Positions 7,239 through 14,998 of a stretch of 17,770 nt of DNA are shown one piece after another; position 1 is the stretch's first letter, and every line of letters begins with the position of its first letter. Under the pieces are notes generated by a model. That model saw only the letters and a list, made by a program, of their open reading frames with translations, did no database searches and was not told the origin of the DNA. The DNA comes from JAUJNH01 sp038253125 (GTDB lineage Bacteria > Actinomycetota > Acidimicrobiia > Acidimicrobiales > JAUJNH01), in NCBI GenBank assembly GCA_038253125.1, contig JBBSHM010000050.1, positions 1-17,770 of the forward strand, in the 5' to 3' direction. The position numbers and the translations under genes are program-made.

Positions 7239-8366
7239 ATGGTCCGGCTGGCGGACGAGCTGGTGTCGTTCCTGCCCTTCGGCGCCCTGGAACAGCTCCG
7301 CCAGGACCTTTCGCTCACCTATGGGCGGGCCTCGCTCCTGCTGGTGCTGTACCCCTTCGTGGGGCTACTCGGGACGCTCGGCGGGGTGGCCAGCGACCGG
7401 GTCAGCCGGCGCCTGCTCGCCTCGCTGGGCGCCTTTGGCTACGGCACGGGGTTCCTCCTCATGGCCGTCGGGCCCGGGTTCGCGACGATGGCGATTGGGA
7501 TCTCGATGGCCGGCGTGGCCGGCACGGTGATGATCAACGCCACCGAGGTGGCCCTGGCCGACTTGGCCGCCGACGAGGACGAGCTCCGGACCCTGCTCGG
7601 CCAGCAGAACGTGTTGGGCGCGGCCGGCTCAATCTTTGGCCCACTGGTGCTGTCGGCGACGCTCGCCCTCGGCCTCGGATGGCGGGCGGCCTTCGGTGTG
7701 GCCGCCGTCCTGCTGTGGGGCTACGCCCTGTTCCTCGCGTCGCAGGAGATCCCGCCAGCGCCCGCCCACGGACGGGGAGACCAGGCCGGGCTGTCGCTTT
7801 GGGCCGGCCTGCGGGGGGTGGCCACCGACCGCAGGGTGTGGCTGATCGGCCTGGTGCTCCTGCTCCTGACGCCCTTCGACGAGCCGTTCCTCGGCTTCGC
7901 CATCGCCTTTTTCGAACAGGAGCGGGGCCGCTCGCCGGCGGTGGCGACTCTGCTGGGCGGAGCGGCGACGCTGGGGGGCGTGGCTGGGGCGGCGGCCGCC
8001 GGCGCGGTCGGCCGGCACCTCGGCGACAGGACGGCGGTGACGGGTGCCGGCGTGGTGGCGGCCGGCGTGGTCCTGGTGGCCGTGCCGCCATGGGCCTGCC
8101 TCCAGGCGGCGGGCACAGCAGCCGTAGGCGCCGGCCTGTACGTGGTGTGGGTGGACGTCCAGGCCCGCACCCTGACGCTGAGGCCCGGCCAGGCCGGCGC
8201 CACCACCTCCCTGGTGGATGCCATCAGCGAGGTCGGGGCCCTGCTCCCGCTGCCCATCGGCCACCTGGCCGACAAAGCCGGCCTCGGCCCGGTGATGGCA
8301 GCCTTCGCCGGCCTCGCCATCCTCCTGGTGCTGGCCGCCAGCCGAATCCGCCGCCGGCTCGGCTAG
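7239..8366 (+). CDS. Major facilitator superfamily transporter, possible N-terminal defect
   Basis: From ATG 7239 the product has 375 residues with 11-12 hydrophobic helices. The loop after helix 2 reads 'GVASDRVSRRLLASLGAFGY', the MFS motif-A pattern (G-x-x-x-D-R-x-x-R-R). A second-half counterpart is 'GRHLGDRTAVTGAG'. Charged residues in the membrane include 'VRLADELVSFLP' in helix 1 and 'LLTPFDEPFLGF' in helix 7. The substrate is unknown. The ATG lies in the middle of helix 1 and has no ribosome-binding site, so the true start is probably upstream, where a TGA interrupts the frame. The gene may therefore be a pseudogene, carry a sequence error, or start at a non-canonical CTG. It follows the ClC gene by 111 bp on the same strand and ends convergent to the dehydrogenase gene. 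Confidence 0.8.
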   Translation: MVRLADELVSFLPFGALEQLRQDLSLTYGRASLLLVLYPFVGLLGTLGGVASDRVSRRLLASLGAFGYGTGFLLMAVGPGFATMAIGISMAGVAGTVMINATEVALADLAADEDELRTLLGQQNVLGAAGSIFGPLVLSATLALGLGWRAAFGVAAVLLWGYALFLASQEIPPAPAHGRGDQAGLSLWAGLRGVATDRRVWLIGLVLLLLTPFDEPFLGFAIAFFEQERGRSPAVATLLGGAATLGGVAGAAAAGAVGRHLGDRTAVTGAGVVAAGVVLVAVPPWACLQAAGTAAVGAGLYVVWVDVQARTLTLRPGQAGATTSLVDAISEVGALLPLPIGHLADKAGLGPVMAAFAGLAILLVLAASRIRRRLG

Positions 8367-8368
8367 TG

Positions 8369-8408
8369 CTCTCGCGTTGAGCTGCTACCCGTCGGTGTGG
8401 TGCGAGAG
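8369..8408. terminator. Long-loop inverted repeat between convergent genes
   Basis: CTCTCGC (8369-8375) and GCGAGAG (8402-8408) are a perfect 7-bp inverted repeat with a 26-nt loop, starting just after the MFS stop in the 117-bp convergent gap. There is no T-tract. It is a plausible bidirectional terminator or mRNA 3' stabiliser; nothing else is visible in the gap. Confidence 0.3.
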
Positions 8409-8483
8409 GTGGTTGCGTCCGAACGTCTCGTCCGGCGACAGCCTGAACGAAGCCGCCACCAGGGGTCTGCGCAGCACCCAGGG

Positions 8484-9530
8484 TCAGGACAGGCTGATGA
8501 CGGTCTTGACGTCGTTGGGCCGGCGTTCGAGGGCGTCAGCGAACCGGTCGAGCGGGACGCGGCGGGTGACGAGGCCGGCCAACCAGGTCGGGTCGGCTTC
8601 GGCGAGGGCGCGGGCGGCGGTTTGGTAGTGGCGGCGGTTGGCATTCACCGAGCCGAAGACGACGGCGTTGCCGAGGACCATCTCGCGGTTGACCTCGCCG
8701 GCGTCGAAGGGGAGTGTGCGGCCGCCGGAGGACACGCCGGTGAGGCAGATGATGGCGTCCGGCCCGGTGTTGCCGAGGACGTCGACGACGACAGGAGGCG
8801 CGCCGGTGCACTCGATGATGACGTCGGCAGTGGCGGCCATGGCGGCGACGGGCCTGGAGTGATAGGCAGCGCCGAGGCCGACGACCAGGCCGGGTTTGGG
8901 CCCGTCGGTGACCTGGTCGACGACATGGACGTCGTGGCCTTGCTGGACGCCGAGGAGGGCGGCGAGGAGACCGATGGGTCCGGCGCCGCAGATGAGAACG
9001 GTGCGGGGTGCCCAGGCCTCCGAGCGGGCGCCGATGCGGTTGATGTGGTCCCAGGCTTTGGCGACGACGCTGGTGGGCTCGAGGAGCACACCGAGCTCGC
9101 CGAGGGCAGGGTCGATCTTGATGGCGAAGCTGGGGTCGATGCGGTAACGCTCGGAGGCGTACCCGTGGTGGTCCTTGATGCCCCTTTCGGTGTAGAGGCC
9201 GTTGCGGCACATGTCCCACTCCCCGATGGCGCAGTGGGCGCAGGGCACCGGGTCGGGTCGGCGGACGATCCCGACGACGAGGTCGCCGGGGGCGAGGTCG
9301 GCGCCGTTCGGTGCCTCCAGGACTCGCCCGATCGATTCATGACCGAGGACGAGGCGGTCGCTGCCGGCGGGCGCCGTGCCGTAGTTGCCCTGGCAGATCT
9401 CAAGGTCGGTGCCGCAGACACCGACGGCCAGGGTCTCGACGACGACGGGGCCGTCGGCGGTCGGTGGTTCGTCGACCTCGGTGACCGCGGCGGAGCCGGC
9501 GATCCCGGGCAGGACGGTCAAGGCTCGCAT
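8484..9530 (-). CDS. Glucose 1-dehydrogenase-like zinc-containing MDR enzyme
   Basis: The 348-residue protein is a medium-chain dehydrogenase closest in pattern to archaeal-type glucose 1-dehydrogenases. Catalytic-site residues are Cys39 (VGVCGTDLE), His64-Glu65 (LGHES) and Glu151 (LLEPTSVVAKAW). The segments 'LYTERGIKDHHGYASERY' (112-129) and 'IDPALGELGVLLEP' are typical of glucose dehydrogenases. The structural-zinc lobe shows Cys97, Cys100 and Cys108, with Pro94 where a fourth Cys often sits. The Rossmann motif is 'CGAGPIGLLAALLG' (181-194). Asp205 (VHVVDQ) ends the second strand, hinting at NAD preference (inference). It would oxidise glucose or a related aldose to the lactone. It diverges from the glucosidase gene with 42 bp between the two ATGs. 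No clear ribosome-binding site is seen. Confidence 0.85.
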   Translation of the reverse strand: MRALTVLPGIAGSAAVTEVDEPPTADGPVVVETLAVGVCGTDLEICQGNYGTAPAGSDRLVLGHESIGRVLEAPNGADLAPGDLVVGIVRRPDPVPCAHCAIGEWDMCRNGLYTERGIKDHHGYASERYRIDPSFAIKIDPALGELGVLLEPTSVVAKAWDHINRIGARSEAWAPRTVLICGAGPIGLLAALLGVQQGHDVHVVDQVTDGPKPGLVVGLGAAYHSRPVAAMAATADVIIECTGAPPVVVDVLGNTGPDAIICLTGVSSGGRTLPFDAGEVNREMVLGNAVVFGSVNANRRHYQTAARALAEADPTWLAGLVTRRVPLDRFADALERRPNDVKTVISLS

Positions 9531-9572
9531 CGGTGAAGTCTGCCCCGCCGTGTTGTGTGGCAGCGTTCAGCG

Positions 9573-12197
9573 ATGACGAAGCGGTCGGCGCCGGCGGACG
9601 CTGTGGCGGAGCGTGTCCGGCTGGCCGCTGCGGATGCCGGGACCGTGCCGTGGCGGCAGTGGGGGCCCTATCTGGCGGAGCGGGCATGGGGAACGGTCCG
9701 CGAGGACTACTCGGCTGACGGGGACGCCTGGACGTCGTTCCCCTACGAGCACGCACGTTCGCGGGCGTTCCGGTGGAACGAGGACGGCCTGTGCGGCTGG
9801 TCGGATGACCACCAGTTCCTGTGCCTGGCGCTGGCCTTCTGGAACGGCCGGGACGATCACCTCAAGGAGCGGCTCTTCGGGCTGACCCAGCACCAGGGCA
9901 ACCACGGTGAGGACGTGAAAGAGCACTGGTGGTACGTCGACGGGACGCCGACCCATTCGTGGATGTCGTGGCGGTACCACTATCCGCAGGCAATGTTCCC
10001 GTATGCCGATCTGGTCGCGGAGAACAGCCACCGCGGCCGGCTCGACCCCGAGTACGAGATCCTCGACACCGGCGTGTTCAACGGCGGGTTCTGGCAGATC
10101 GACGTCGACGCCGCGAAGGCGGGGCCCGACGAGGTGAGCTGGCGGATCACCGTCCGCAACCTCGGCCGCCAGGTCGAGACCCTGCACGTCCTGCCGACAC
10201 TGTGGTTCCGGAACACCTGGGCGTGGGGTCGAGACGACCGGCGGCCCCGCCTGTGGTGGGCCGACGAGGCCGTCCAGGCCGACCACGAGTTCCTCGGCCG
10301 CTACCAGCTGCGGAGTACGTCGTCACACGAACCGCTGTTCTGCGACAACGAGACCAACAAGGCCCGCCTCTACAGCCAGCCGGCCACCTCACCGTTCCCG
10401 AAGGACGGGATCAACGATCACGTCGTCTCGGGGGCGTCCACGGTGAACCCGGCCCGCACCGGCACCAAGGCCGCCCTGCACCACACCGTCGTCGTGCAAC
10501 CCGGCGGCGAGGCGGTGATCGACATGCAGCTCGGACGCTCAGGCCAACCGGCACCCGACATCGGAGCCGTCCTCGCCGCCCGCCGCGCCGAAGCTGACGC
10601 CTTCTACGCCACGGTGGTCCCGCCCGGGACCAATCCGGAGGCGGCCCGGGTGGCCCGCCAGGCCCTGGCCGGGCTGTGCTGGTCGAAGCAGTTCTTCCAC
10701 TACGACGTCGGCCACTGGCTCGACGGTGACCCCGCCGGCCCCCCTCCCCCTCCCGGCCGTGGCCAGATCCGCAACGGCGGGTGGCGCCACCTGCGCAACG
10801 CCGACATCATGCTGATGCCCGATCCCTGGGAGTACCCGTGGTACGCGGCATGGGACCTGGCCTTCCACTGCGTGGCCTACGCCCATCTCGACCCGGGGTT
10901 CGCCAAGGACCAGCTGATCCTTTTCGGTCGCGAGTGGTTCATGCACCCGAGCGGCCAGCTGCCCGCCTACGAGTGGACCTTCGACGACGCCAACCCGCCC
11001 GTCCACGCCTGGGCTGCACGCCGGGTCTTCGAGATCGACGGCGCCACCGACCTCGCGTTCCTCGAACGTGTCTTCCACAAGCTCCTCCTCAACTTCACGT
11101 GGTGGGTGAACCGCAAGGACGAAGCCGGTGACAACGTGTTCGAGGGTGGCTTCCTCGGACTGGACAACATCGGCCCGTTCGACCGGTCCAAAGACGTGCC
11201 CGGCGGAGCTGTCCTCGAGCAGAGCGACGGCACCGCCTGGATGGCCCGCTACAGCCTCGACATGCTGGACGTGGCGTTGTGCCTCGCCGTCCACGACCCG
11301 GTCTACGAGGACATCGCCATCAAGTTCTTCGAGCACTTCGCCCTGATCGCCGACGCCATGGAACGCAAAGGCCTCTGGGACCAGGAAACGGGCTTCTATC
11401 ACGACCAGCTGCGCCTGATCGACGGGACCTGCCAGCGGGTCAGGTCGTTCTCCGTGGTCGGCCTGCTCCCGCTCACCGCCACCGCCTACCTGTCCGCCGC
11501 GACTCGGGCCTCCCTCCCGGGTCTCATGGCCAGCATCGAACGCCTCATCCGCTTCCGCCAAGCCGACCTCGACGTCCTCGCCAACGTCCATGGCGACAGC
11601 CACGGCAACACCATGCTCTCGGTCGTCCCGACCGACCGGATCGAACTGCTCCTGAGCCGCATGCTCGACCCCGACCAGTTCCTGTCCGACCACGGGATCC
11701 GTTCGCTGTCCCGCATCCACCGCGACGCCCCGCTCGAGTTCAACGTCGGGGGAGTTGTGCAACGCCTCGACTACGAGCCGGCCGAATCAACGACCGCTCT
11801 GTTCGGCGGGAACTCCAACTGGCGGGGACCCGTCTGGTTTCCCGTCAACTACCTCCTCATCGAGGCGCTACGGCGCCTCAACGATGGTCTCGGCACCTCG
11901 TTCTCTGTGGAGTGCCCGACCGGCTCGGGTGACCGACGCAGCCTGGCCGGGGTGGCCGACGACCTCTCTGACCGGCTCATCAGGCTGTTCATCCGACACA
12001 CCGACGGGACCAGGCCCTGCTACGGCGGCATCGAACGGCTGCAGCACGACCCCGCCTGGTCCGAACACCTCACGTTCCACGAGTACTTCCACGGCGACAA
12101 CGGCGCCGGCCTCGGCGCCAGCCACCAAACAGGATGGACTGCCCTCGTCGCCCTCCTCATCATCGACCGCTCCAGCGCCTCAACACACGCGGTGTAG
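9573..12197 (+). CDS. GH63-type glycoside hydrolase (glucosidase family)
   Basis: This 874-residue protein belongs to the large (alpha/alpha)6-barrel glucosidases of the GH63/MGH1 type. It starts MTKRSAPADAVAERVRLAAA and continues 'WGPYLAERAWGTVREDYSAD', the typical opening; a GTG at 9555 would add six residues. The N-terminal beta domain reaches about 330. The barrel carries 'PWEYPWYAAWDLAFHCVAY' with Asp428 as probable general acid, 'PAYEWTFDDANPPVHAWAAR', 'GGNSNWRGPVWFPVNYLLIE' (about 746-765), and 'FHEYFHGDNGAG' with Glu837 as probable general base. It hydrolyses alpha-glucosides or mannosyl/glucosylglycerate-type compounds; the substrate cannot be fixed from sequence. No signal peptide is visible, so it acts in the cytoplasm. 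It is divergent from the glucose-dehydrogenase-like gene, which could use released glucose. Confidence 0.88.
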   Translation: MTKRSAPADAVAERVRLAAADAGTVPWRQWGPYLAERAWGTVREDYSADGDAWTSFPYEHARSRAFRWNEDGLCGWSDDHQFLCLALAFWNGRDDHLKERLFGLTQHQGNHGEDVKEHWWYVDGTPTHSWMSWRYHYPQAMFPYADLVAENSHRGRLDPEYEILDTGVFNGGFWQIDVDAAKAGPDEVSWRITVRNLGRQVETLHVLPTLWFRNTWAWGRDDRRPRLWWADEAVQADHEFLGRYQLRSTSSHEPLFCDNETNKARLYSQPATSPFPKDGINDHVVSGASTVNPARTGTKAALHHTVVVQPGGEAVIDMQLGRSGQPAPDIGAVLAARRAEADAFYATVVPPGTNPEAARVARQALAGLCWSKQFFHYDVGHWLDGDPAGPPPPPGRGQIRNGGWRHLRNADIMLMPDPWEYPWYAAWDLAFHCVAYAHLDPGFAKDQLILFGREWFMHPSGQLPAYEWTFDDANPPVHAWAARRVFEIDGATDLAFLERVFHKLLLNFTWWVNRKDEAGDNVFEGGFLGLDNIGPFDRSKDVPGGAVLEQSDGTAWMARYSLDMLDVALCLAVHDPVYEDIAIKFFEHFALIADAMERKGLWDQETGFYHDQLRLIDGTCQRVRSFSVVGLLPLTATAYLSAATRASLPGLMASIERLIRFRQADLDVLANVHGDSHGNTMLSVVPTDRIELLLSRMLDPDQFLSDHGIRSLSRIHRDAPLEFNVGGVVQRLDYEPAESTTALFGGNSNWRGPVWFPVNYLLIEALRRLNDGLGTSFSVECPTGSGDRRSLAGVADDLSDRLIRLFIRHTDGTRPCYGGIERLQHDPAWSEHLTFHEYFHGDNGAGLGASHQTGWTALVALLIIDRSSASTHAV

Positions 12198-12211
12198 GTG
12201 CCGAACCGCGG

Positions 12212-12245
12212 AGCTGCAGCGGTGGACCTCGTCAGCCGCTTAGCT
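12212..12245 (+). terminator. Hairpin after the glucosidase gene
   Basis: AGCT-gc-AGCGG (12212-12222) pairs with CCGCT-t-AGCT (12236-12245) across a 13-nt loop, 15 bp after the stop. An overlapping alternative is GCCGC/GCGGC (12235-12239 and 12246-12250). There is no T-tract. The remaining gap to 12458 holds a small perfect hairpin CTGAT-CTTC-ATCAG (12419-12432), but I see no credible gene in it. Confidence 0.3.
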
Positions 12246-12458
12246 GCGGCATCGTTGCTCGCTGGGACACGACCGTGTAGCTCCTCAACGTCCACAAAGG
12301 TAAGAGCAGAGCCTGGGACAGGCATGCTCGGCCCGGTGGCCATCCCCTAGCTTGTCCGCGGAGAAGTGGCATCCACCAACGAACGCATGCGAGCACCGGC
12401 ACGACTCGAGGGGGCCTGCTGATCTTCATCAGTCGTATGATCGGGCCCGCGGCTTCGG

Positions 12459-12805
12459 TTACGGTTGGGCGGGCAGGTCGGCGGCGAGTTGGATGCCGAA
12501 GGGGGAGGCGGCGAGCGGCAGATTGGCCGGGAGCTCCTGGCTGGAACCCGCTGGCGGTCGCCTGGCCCGCCCCGCTCGCCCAAACCAGGCAACCCCGGCA
12601 AGCTCGCCGCGTGGGTCGTGACGGACGTGGTATCGGATGCCGTGAAACCCGGCGGCGCGGAGGGCGCTCGCCCAGGCGCGCGGCCCGGTGTAGTCGGCGG
12701 TGGCGCTCAGCTCGCCGGTGACACCGAAGCCGTAGGCGGCAGCTGACGTGAGGTCGGCCACACGACGTTCGGCCGCGAGCACGGTGGTGAGGAGGCGCCG
12801 CCCGG
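12459..12805 (-). pseudogene. 5'-truncated RES-domain toxin remnant
   Basis: On the minus strand the frame reads VADLTSAAAYGFGVTGELSA, then TADYTGPRAWASALRAAGFH and GIRYHVRHDPRGELAGVAWF, ending at TAA 12459. This matches the C-terminal half of RES-domain proteins ('...DLTG...TGEL...Y..TQ.WA.AL....DGIRYRSRHDP.....ALF'). RES proteins are NAD-degrading toxins usually paired with Xre/DUF2384 antitoxins. The N-terminal half, which normally contributes active-site Arg and Tyr residues, is missing: upstream lies the methyltransferase stop at 12806. The Ser usual in the Y-x-S-R motif is Val here (RYHVR). No antitoxin is visible on either side. The open frame extends to 12884, but that part overlaps the methyltransferase. 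Probably an inactive relic, although a short protein could still start at GTG 12782. Confidence 0.7.
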
Positions 12806-13549
12806 CTAGAAAGTCCTGCGAAAGAATGGTCCGCCCACGAGCGGTGCCGGCTTGCGGGCCGTCACCACGCTCGTCGCCACCCACGGCCCGCCGAACCAGC
12901 CACGCCAGCCGAGGCGGCGCCGGGACACCTCGGACATGCCCAGCCGGCGGAGGGCTTCGGCGTAGTCGGCGGTGGCCTTGATGTCGGTGATGACCAGCTT
13001 GCCGCCCGGCCGCAGCACCCGGGCCGCCTCGTCCACCGCCCGGCGCCGCCCGGCCGGGTCGCTGATGTTGTGGATGGCCAGGCTCGACAGCACGACGTCA
13101 AAGGCGGCGGGATCGAAGGGCAGTCGGGTCATGTCGCCGGTGTGCACCTCGACGCGATCGCCCACGCCTTCGAGCTCGGCGTTGCTCAGGGTCGTCTGCT
13201 CGGCGTTGCCCGACTGGTCGGACCGGCTCCACAGGTCGACGCCGGTGGCCCGTCCCCGAGGGAGGAGCCGGGCGGCCATCACGAGCACCGCGCCCCGTCC
13301 GCAGCCCATGTCGAGCACCTGCTCGTCGCCCGTCAGGCCGAGGTCGCCCAGCAGCCGCTGCCACAGCGTGAACTTGCCGCTGCGGGTAGCGAACAGGTAG
13401 CTGGCGGCGCTGAGCAGCAGCCCGAGCCCACCGATCGCCGGACCGGCGGAACCGACCAGCGCACCGATGATCCCGAGTGCCGCGACGCCAGCCAGCATCA
13501 GCACGGGGACATAGGGCGCGTCGACGCCGTAGTCACCCCGCTCCGCCAC
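12806..13549 (-). CDS. Class I SAM-dependent methyltransferase with N-terminal membrane helices
   Basis: The 247-residue protein starts at GTG 13549, six bases after a GGAAG that could serve as ribosome-binding site. Two hydrophobic helices (about 12-33 and 36-54) precede a Rossmann methyltransferase: motif I 'VLDMGCGRGAVLVMAARLLP' (78-97), motif II 'ATGVDLWS' (101-108), an acidic 'EVHTGDMTRLPFD' (134-146), motif IV 'FDVVLSSLAIHNIS' (150-163) and 'VLRPGGKLVITDIK' (178-191). The catalytic half would face the cytoplasm, anchored to the membrane. The acceptor is unknown; membrane anchoring would fit a lipid or hydrophobic substrate, which is only inference. It is divergent from the exported-protein gene (77 bp) and directly followed by a RES remnant. 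Confidence 0.88.
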   Translation of the reverse strand: MAERGDYGVDAPYVPVLMLAGVAALGIIGALVGSAGPAIGGLGLLLSAASYLFATRSGKFTLWQRLLGDLGLTGDEQVLDMGCGRGAVLVMAARLLPRGRATGVDLWSRSDQSGNAEQTTLSNAELEGVGDRVEVHTGDMTRLPFDPAAFDVVLSSLAIHNISDPAGRRRAVDEAARVLRPGGKLVITDIKATADYAEALRRLGMSEVSRRRLGWRGWFGGPWVATSVVTARKPAPLVGGPFFRRTF

Positions 13550-13626
13550 CGGCCGCTTCCGTCAGCTGCGCACCACAACAGGTCCCGAACATCTCGCCCT
13601 CCGTCACCTCATCTTCACCCCCCAGC

Positions 13627-14463
13627 ATGGCGTTCATGCTCAACATCCAACGATTCATGCGCAACCACATCGGAGCCCTCGTGACGGCTACGGCAGGAAC
13701 GGCGGCCGTCGTCGGGGCCCTCGTCGTGCTGCCGCCCGGCTCGGCGGCGCCGATGTCGACCAGTGCCTCGCCTCCTTCAACCACGGCCCCTGCGCCTCCG
13801 AGCTCGGTCGCCGCCCCGGCCGGCAAGCACACCGGTGCCAAGGGCGGCGCCAAGGCCAAGGGAGCCAAGACAGGCGGCAAGGCCGCCGACCCGGCCCGGG
13901 TGGCGTGGGCCCACCAGTACGGGGTGAGCCGCACCACCATGGCTGTCCTCGCCCCCGCCGGCGACGCCTCCGCCGACCAGCAGGCCGCCGCCACCGACCT
14001 GCTCAACAAGACCGAGGCGGCCACGGCGCCCTACGCCGACCTCGCCGCGGCCAAGGCGGCCGGCTACGACCTCCAGGCCGACCTGGCCAACCACGCCAAG
14101 AACAAGGGCCCGAAGCTGGCCAACGAGATGGCGAAGATCGACGCCGGTGCGCCCGTCACCCCGGCGACGATGCCGATGCTCCACGTCGGGAACAAGACGC
14201 TGCAGGCCGACGGCAAGGTCCTTGACCCGTCCGCTCCGGAGACGCTCATGTACGGCTACCAGGGACAGGGCAGCTGGATGCTGATGGGCGTGATGTACAA
14301 GGCCAACGAGGCGTTCCCGAGCGCCCCGCCCGACCCCGGGGGCCCCATCACCCGCTGGCACTACCACGACAAGAAGGGACCGGGCGCGGGCCTGATGATG
14401 CACGTCTTCTTCGTCCAAGGCGGTGACCTGGCTCACGCCTACGCCGCCGACATGAAGAGCTGA
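13627..14463 (+). CDS. Exported protein of unknown function with WHYH motif
   Basis: The 278-residue protein begins MAFMLNIQRFMRNHIGALVT followed by a hydrophobic stretch to about 42 (TAAVVGALVVLPPGSAAP), which should act as a signal peptide or anchor. A Pro/Ser/Thr-rich segment (44-65) and a Lys/Gly/Ala-rich one (GKHTGAKGGAKAKGAKTGGK, 67-86) follow. The folded part includes 'TDLLNKTEAATAPYADLAAA', 'AAGYDLQADL', 'GKVLDPSAPETLMYGYQ', 'GVMYKANEAF' and 'DPGGPITRWHYHDKK', then 'GLMMHVFFV'. This resembles an unnamed actinobacterial family with 'VLDP..PE.L.Y' and 'GG..T.WH.H' blocks. His245, His247 and His259 could bind a metal, but this is speculation. It is followed after 4 bp by a membrane-protein gene, almost certainly one operon. 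No function is assigned. Confidence 0.75.
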   Translation: MAFMLNIQRFMRNHIGALVTATAGTAAVVGALVVLPPGSAAPMSTSASPPSTTAPAPPSSVAAPAGKHTGAKGGAKAKGAKTGGKAADPARVAWAHQYGVSRTTMAVLAPAGDASADQQAAATDLLNKTEAATAPYADLAAAKAAGYDLQADLANHAKNKGPKLANEMAKIDAGAPVTPATMPMLHVGNKTLQADGKVLDPSAPETLMYGYQGQGSWMLMGVMYKANEAFPSAPPDPGGPITRWHYHDKKGPGAGLMMHVFFVQGGDLAHAYAADMKS

Positions 14464-14467
14464 GCCC

Positions 14468-14998
14468 ATGGTCGCCACGGAGCCCCGGGGGACCAAAAGC
14501 GGCCCGTCCCTCGAGCCGCTTCGCAGCGAGTGGCGGTGGGTCCTCGCCGGAGGGGCGCTCACCGCCGCCGCCGCCCACGTCCCCGAGATCGGTCCGCACC
14601 TGGACGAGGCCCCGTACATGGGGGTGCTGTTCGTGGTGCTGACGGCGTCGTGTGAGTTCCTGGCGTTCGCCGCCGTCAGCCGTGACGACTCGGTCATCTA
14701 CGGCCTGTCGATCCTCACGTGCGGAGCGGCGCTCGTCGGCTACGCCGCCACCAGGCTGTTCGCCTTCCCTCAGCTGGCCGACGACGTAGGCAGCTGGCTC
14801 GAGCCCCTGGGCCTGGTGTCACTCGTGGCGGAGGCGGTGGTGGTCTTCGCCGCCGTCAACGCCCTGCGCCGCCGGACCCCGCCAGGGGCGACGAGAGGCG
14901 GTGGCGCTCATTCGCTCAGGCTGTCGAGGACGGCAAGCTCGACCTCGGCCTGCAGCGAACGGTCGGCCACCTTTGCGCCGCCGCGGGTCTGGACGTAG
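14468..14998 (+). CDS. Four-helix membrane protein of unknown function, frame overlaps glnD 3' end
   Basis: The 176-residue frame starts 4 bp after the exported-protein gene. Predicted helices lie near 24-38 (WVLAGGALTAAAAHV), 51-70 (MGVLFVVLTASCEFLAFAAV), 77-98 (IYGLSILTCGAALVGYAATRLF) and 113-133 (PLGLVSLVAEAVVVFAAVNAL). A polar segment 'HVPEIGPHLDEAPY' follows the first helix. The fold matches small unnamed actinobacterial membrane proteins, and the pairing suggests it works with the exported WHYH protein. After residue 137 (RRR) the sequence turns to Ser/Arg-rich low complexity. Residues 147-176 lie antisense to the end of glnD. The natural C-terminus was probably near residue 140, and the present tail looks like stop-codon loss or unselected read-through. 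Confidence 0.75.
   Translation: MVATEPRGTKSGPSLEPLRSEWRWVLAGGALTAAAAHVPEIGPHLDEAPYMGVLFVVLTASCEFLAFAAVSRDDSVIYGLSILTCGAALVGYAATRLFAFPQLADDVGSWLEPLGLVSLVAEAVVVFAAVNALRRRTPPGATRGGGAHSLRLSRTASSTSACSERSATFAPPRVWT

Noticed and set aside
7181..8380. Plus-strand 399-codon frame over the MFS gene in another frame.
   Set aside because: Arg/Gly/Pro-rich without hydrophobic segments; the MFS frame has the transporter pattern.
10539..11762. Minus-strand 407-codon frame opposite the glucosidase.
   Set aside because: Val/Gly/Glu-rich shadow frame, while the plus strand encodes a well-conserved hydrolase.
12198..12458. Possible small gene, tRNA or attachment site in the gap after the glucosidase.
   Set aside because: No cloverleaf, direct-repeat pair or credible protein was seen. 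Only short hairpins are present.
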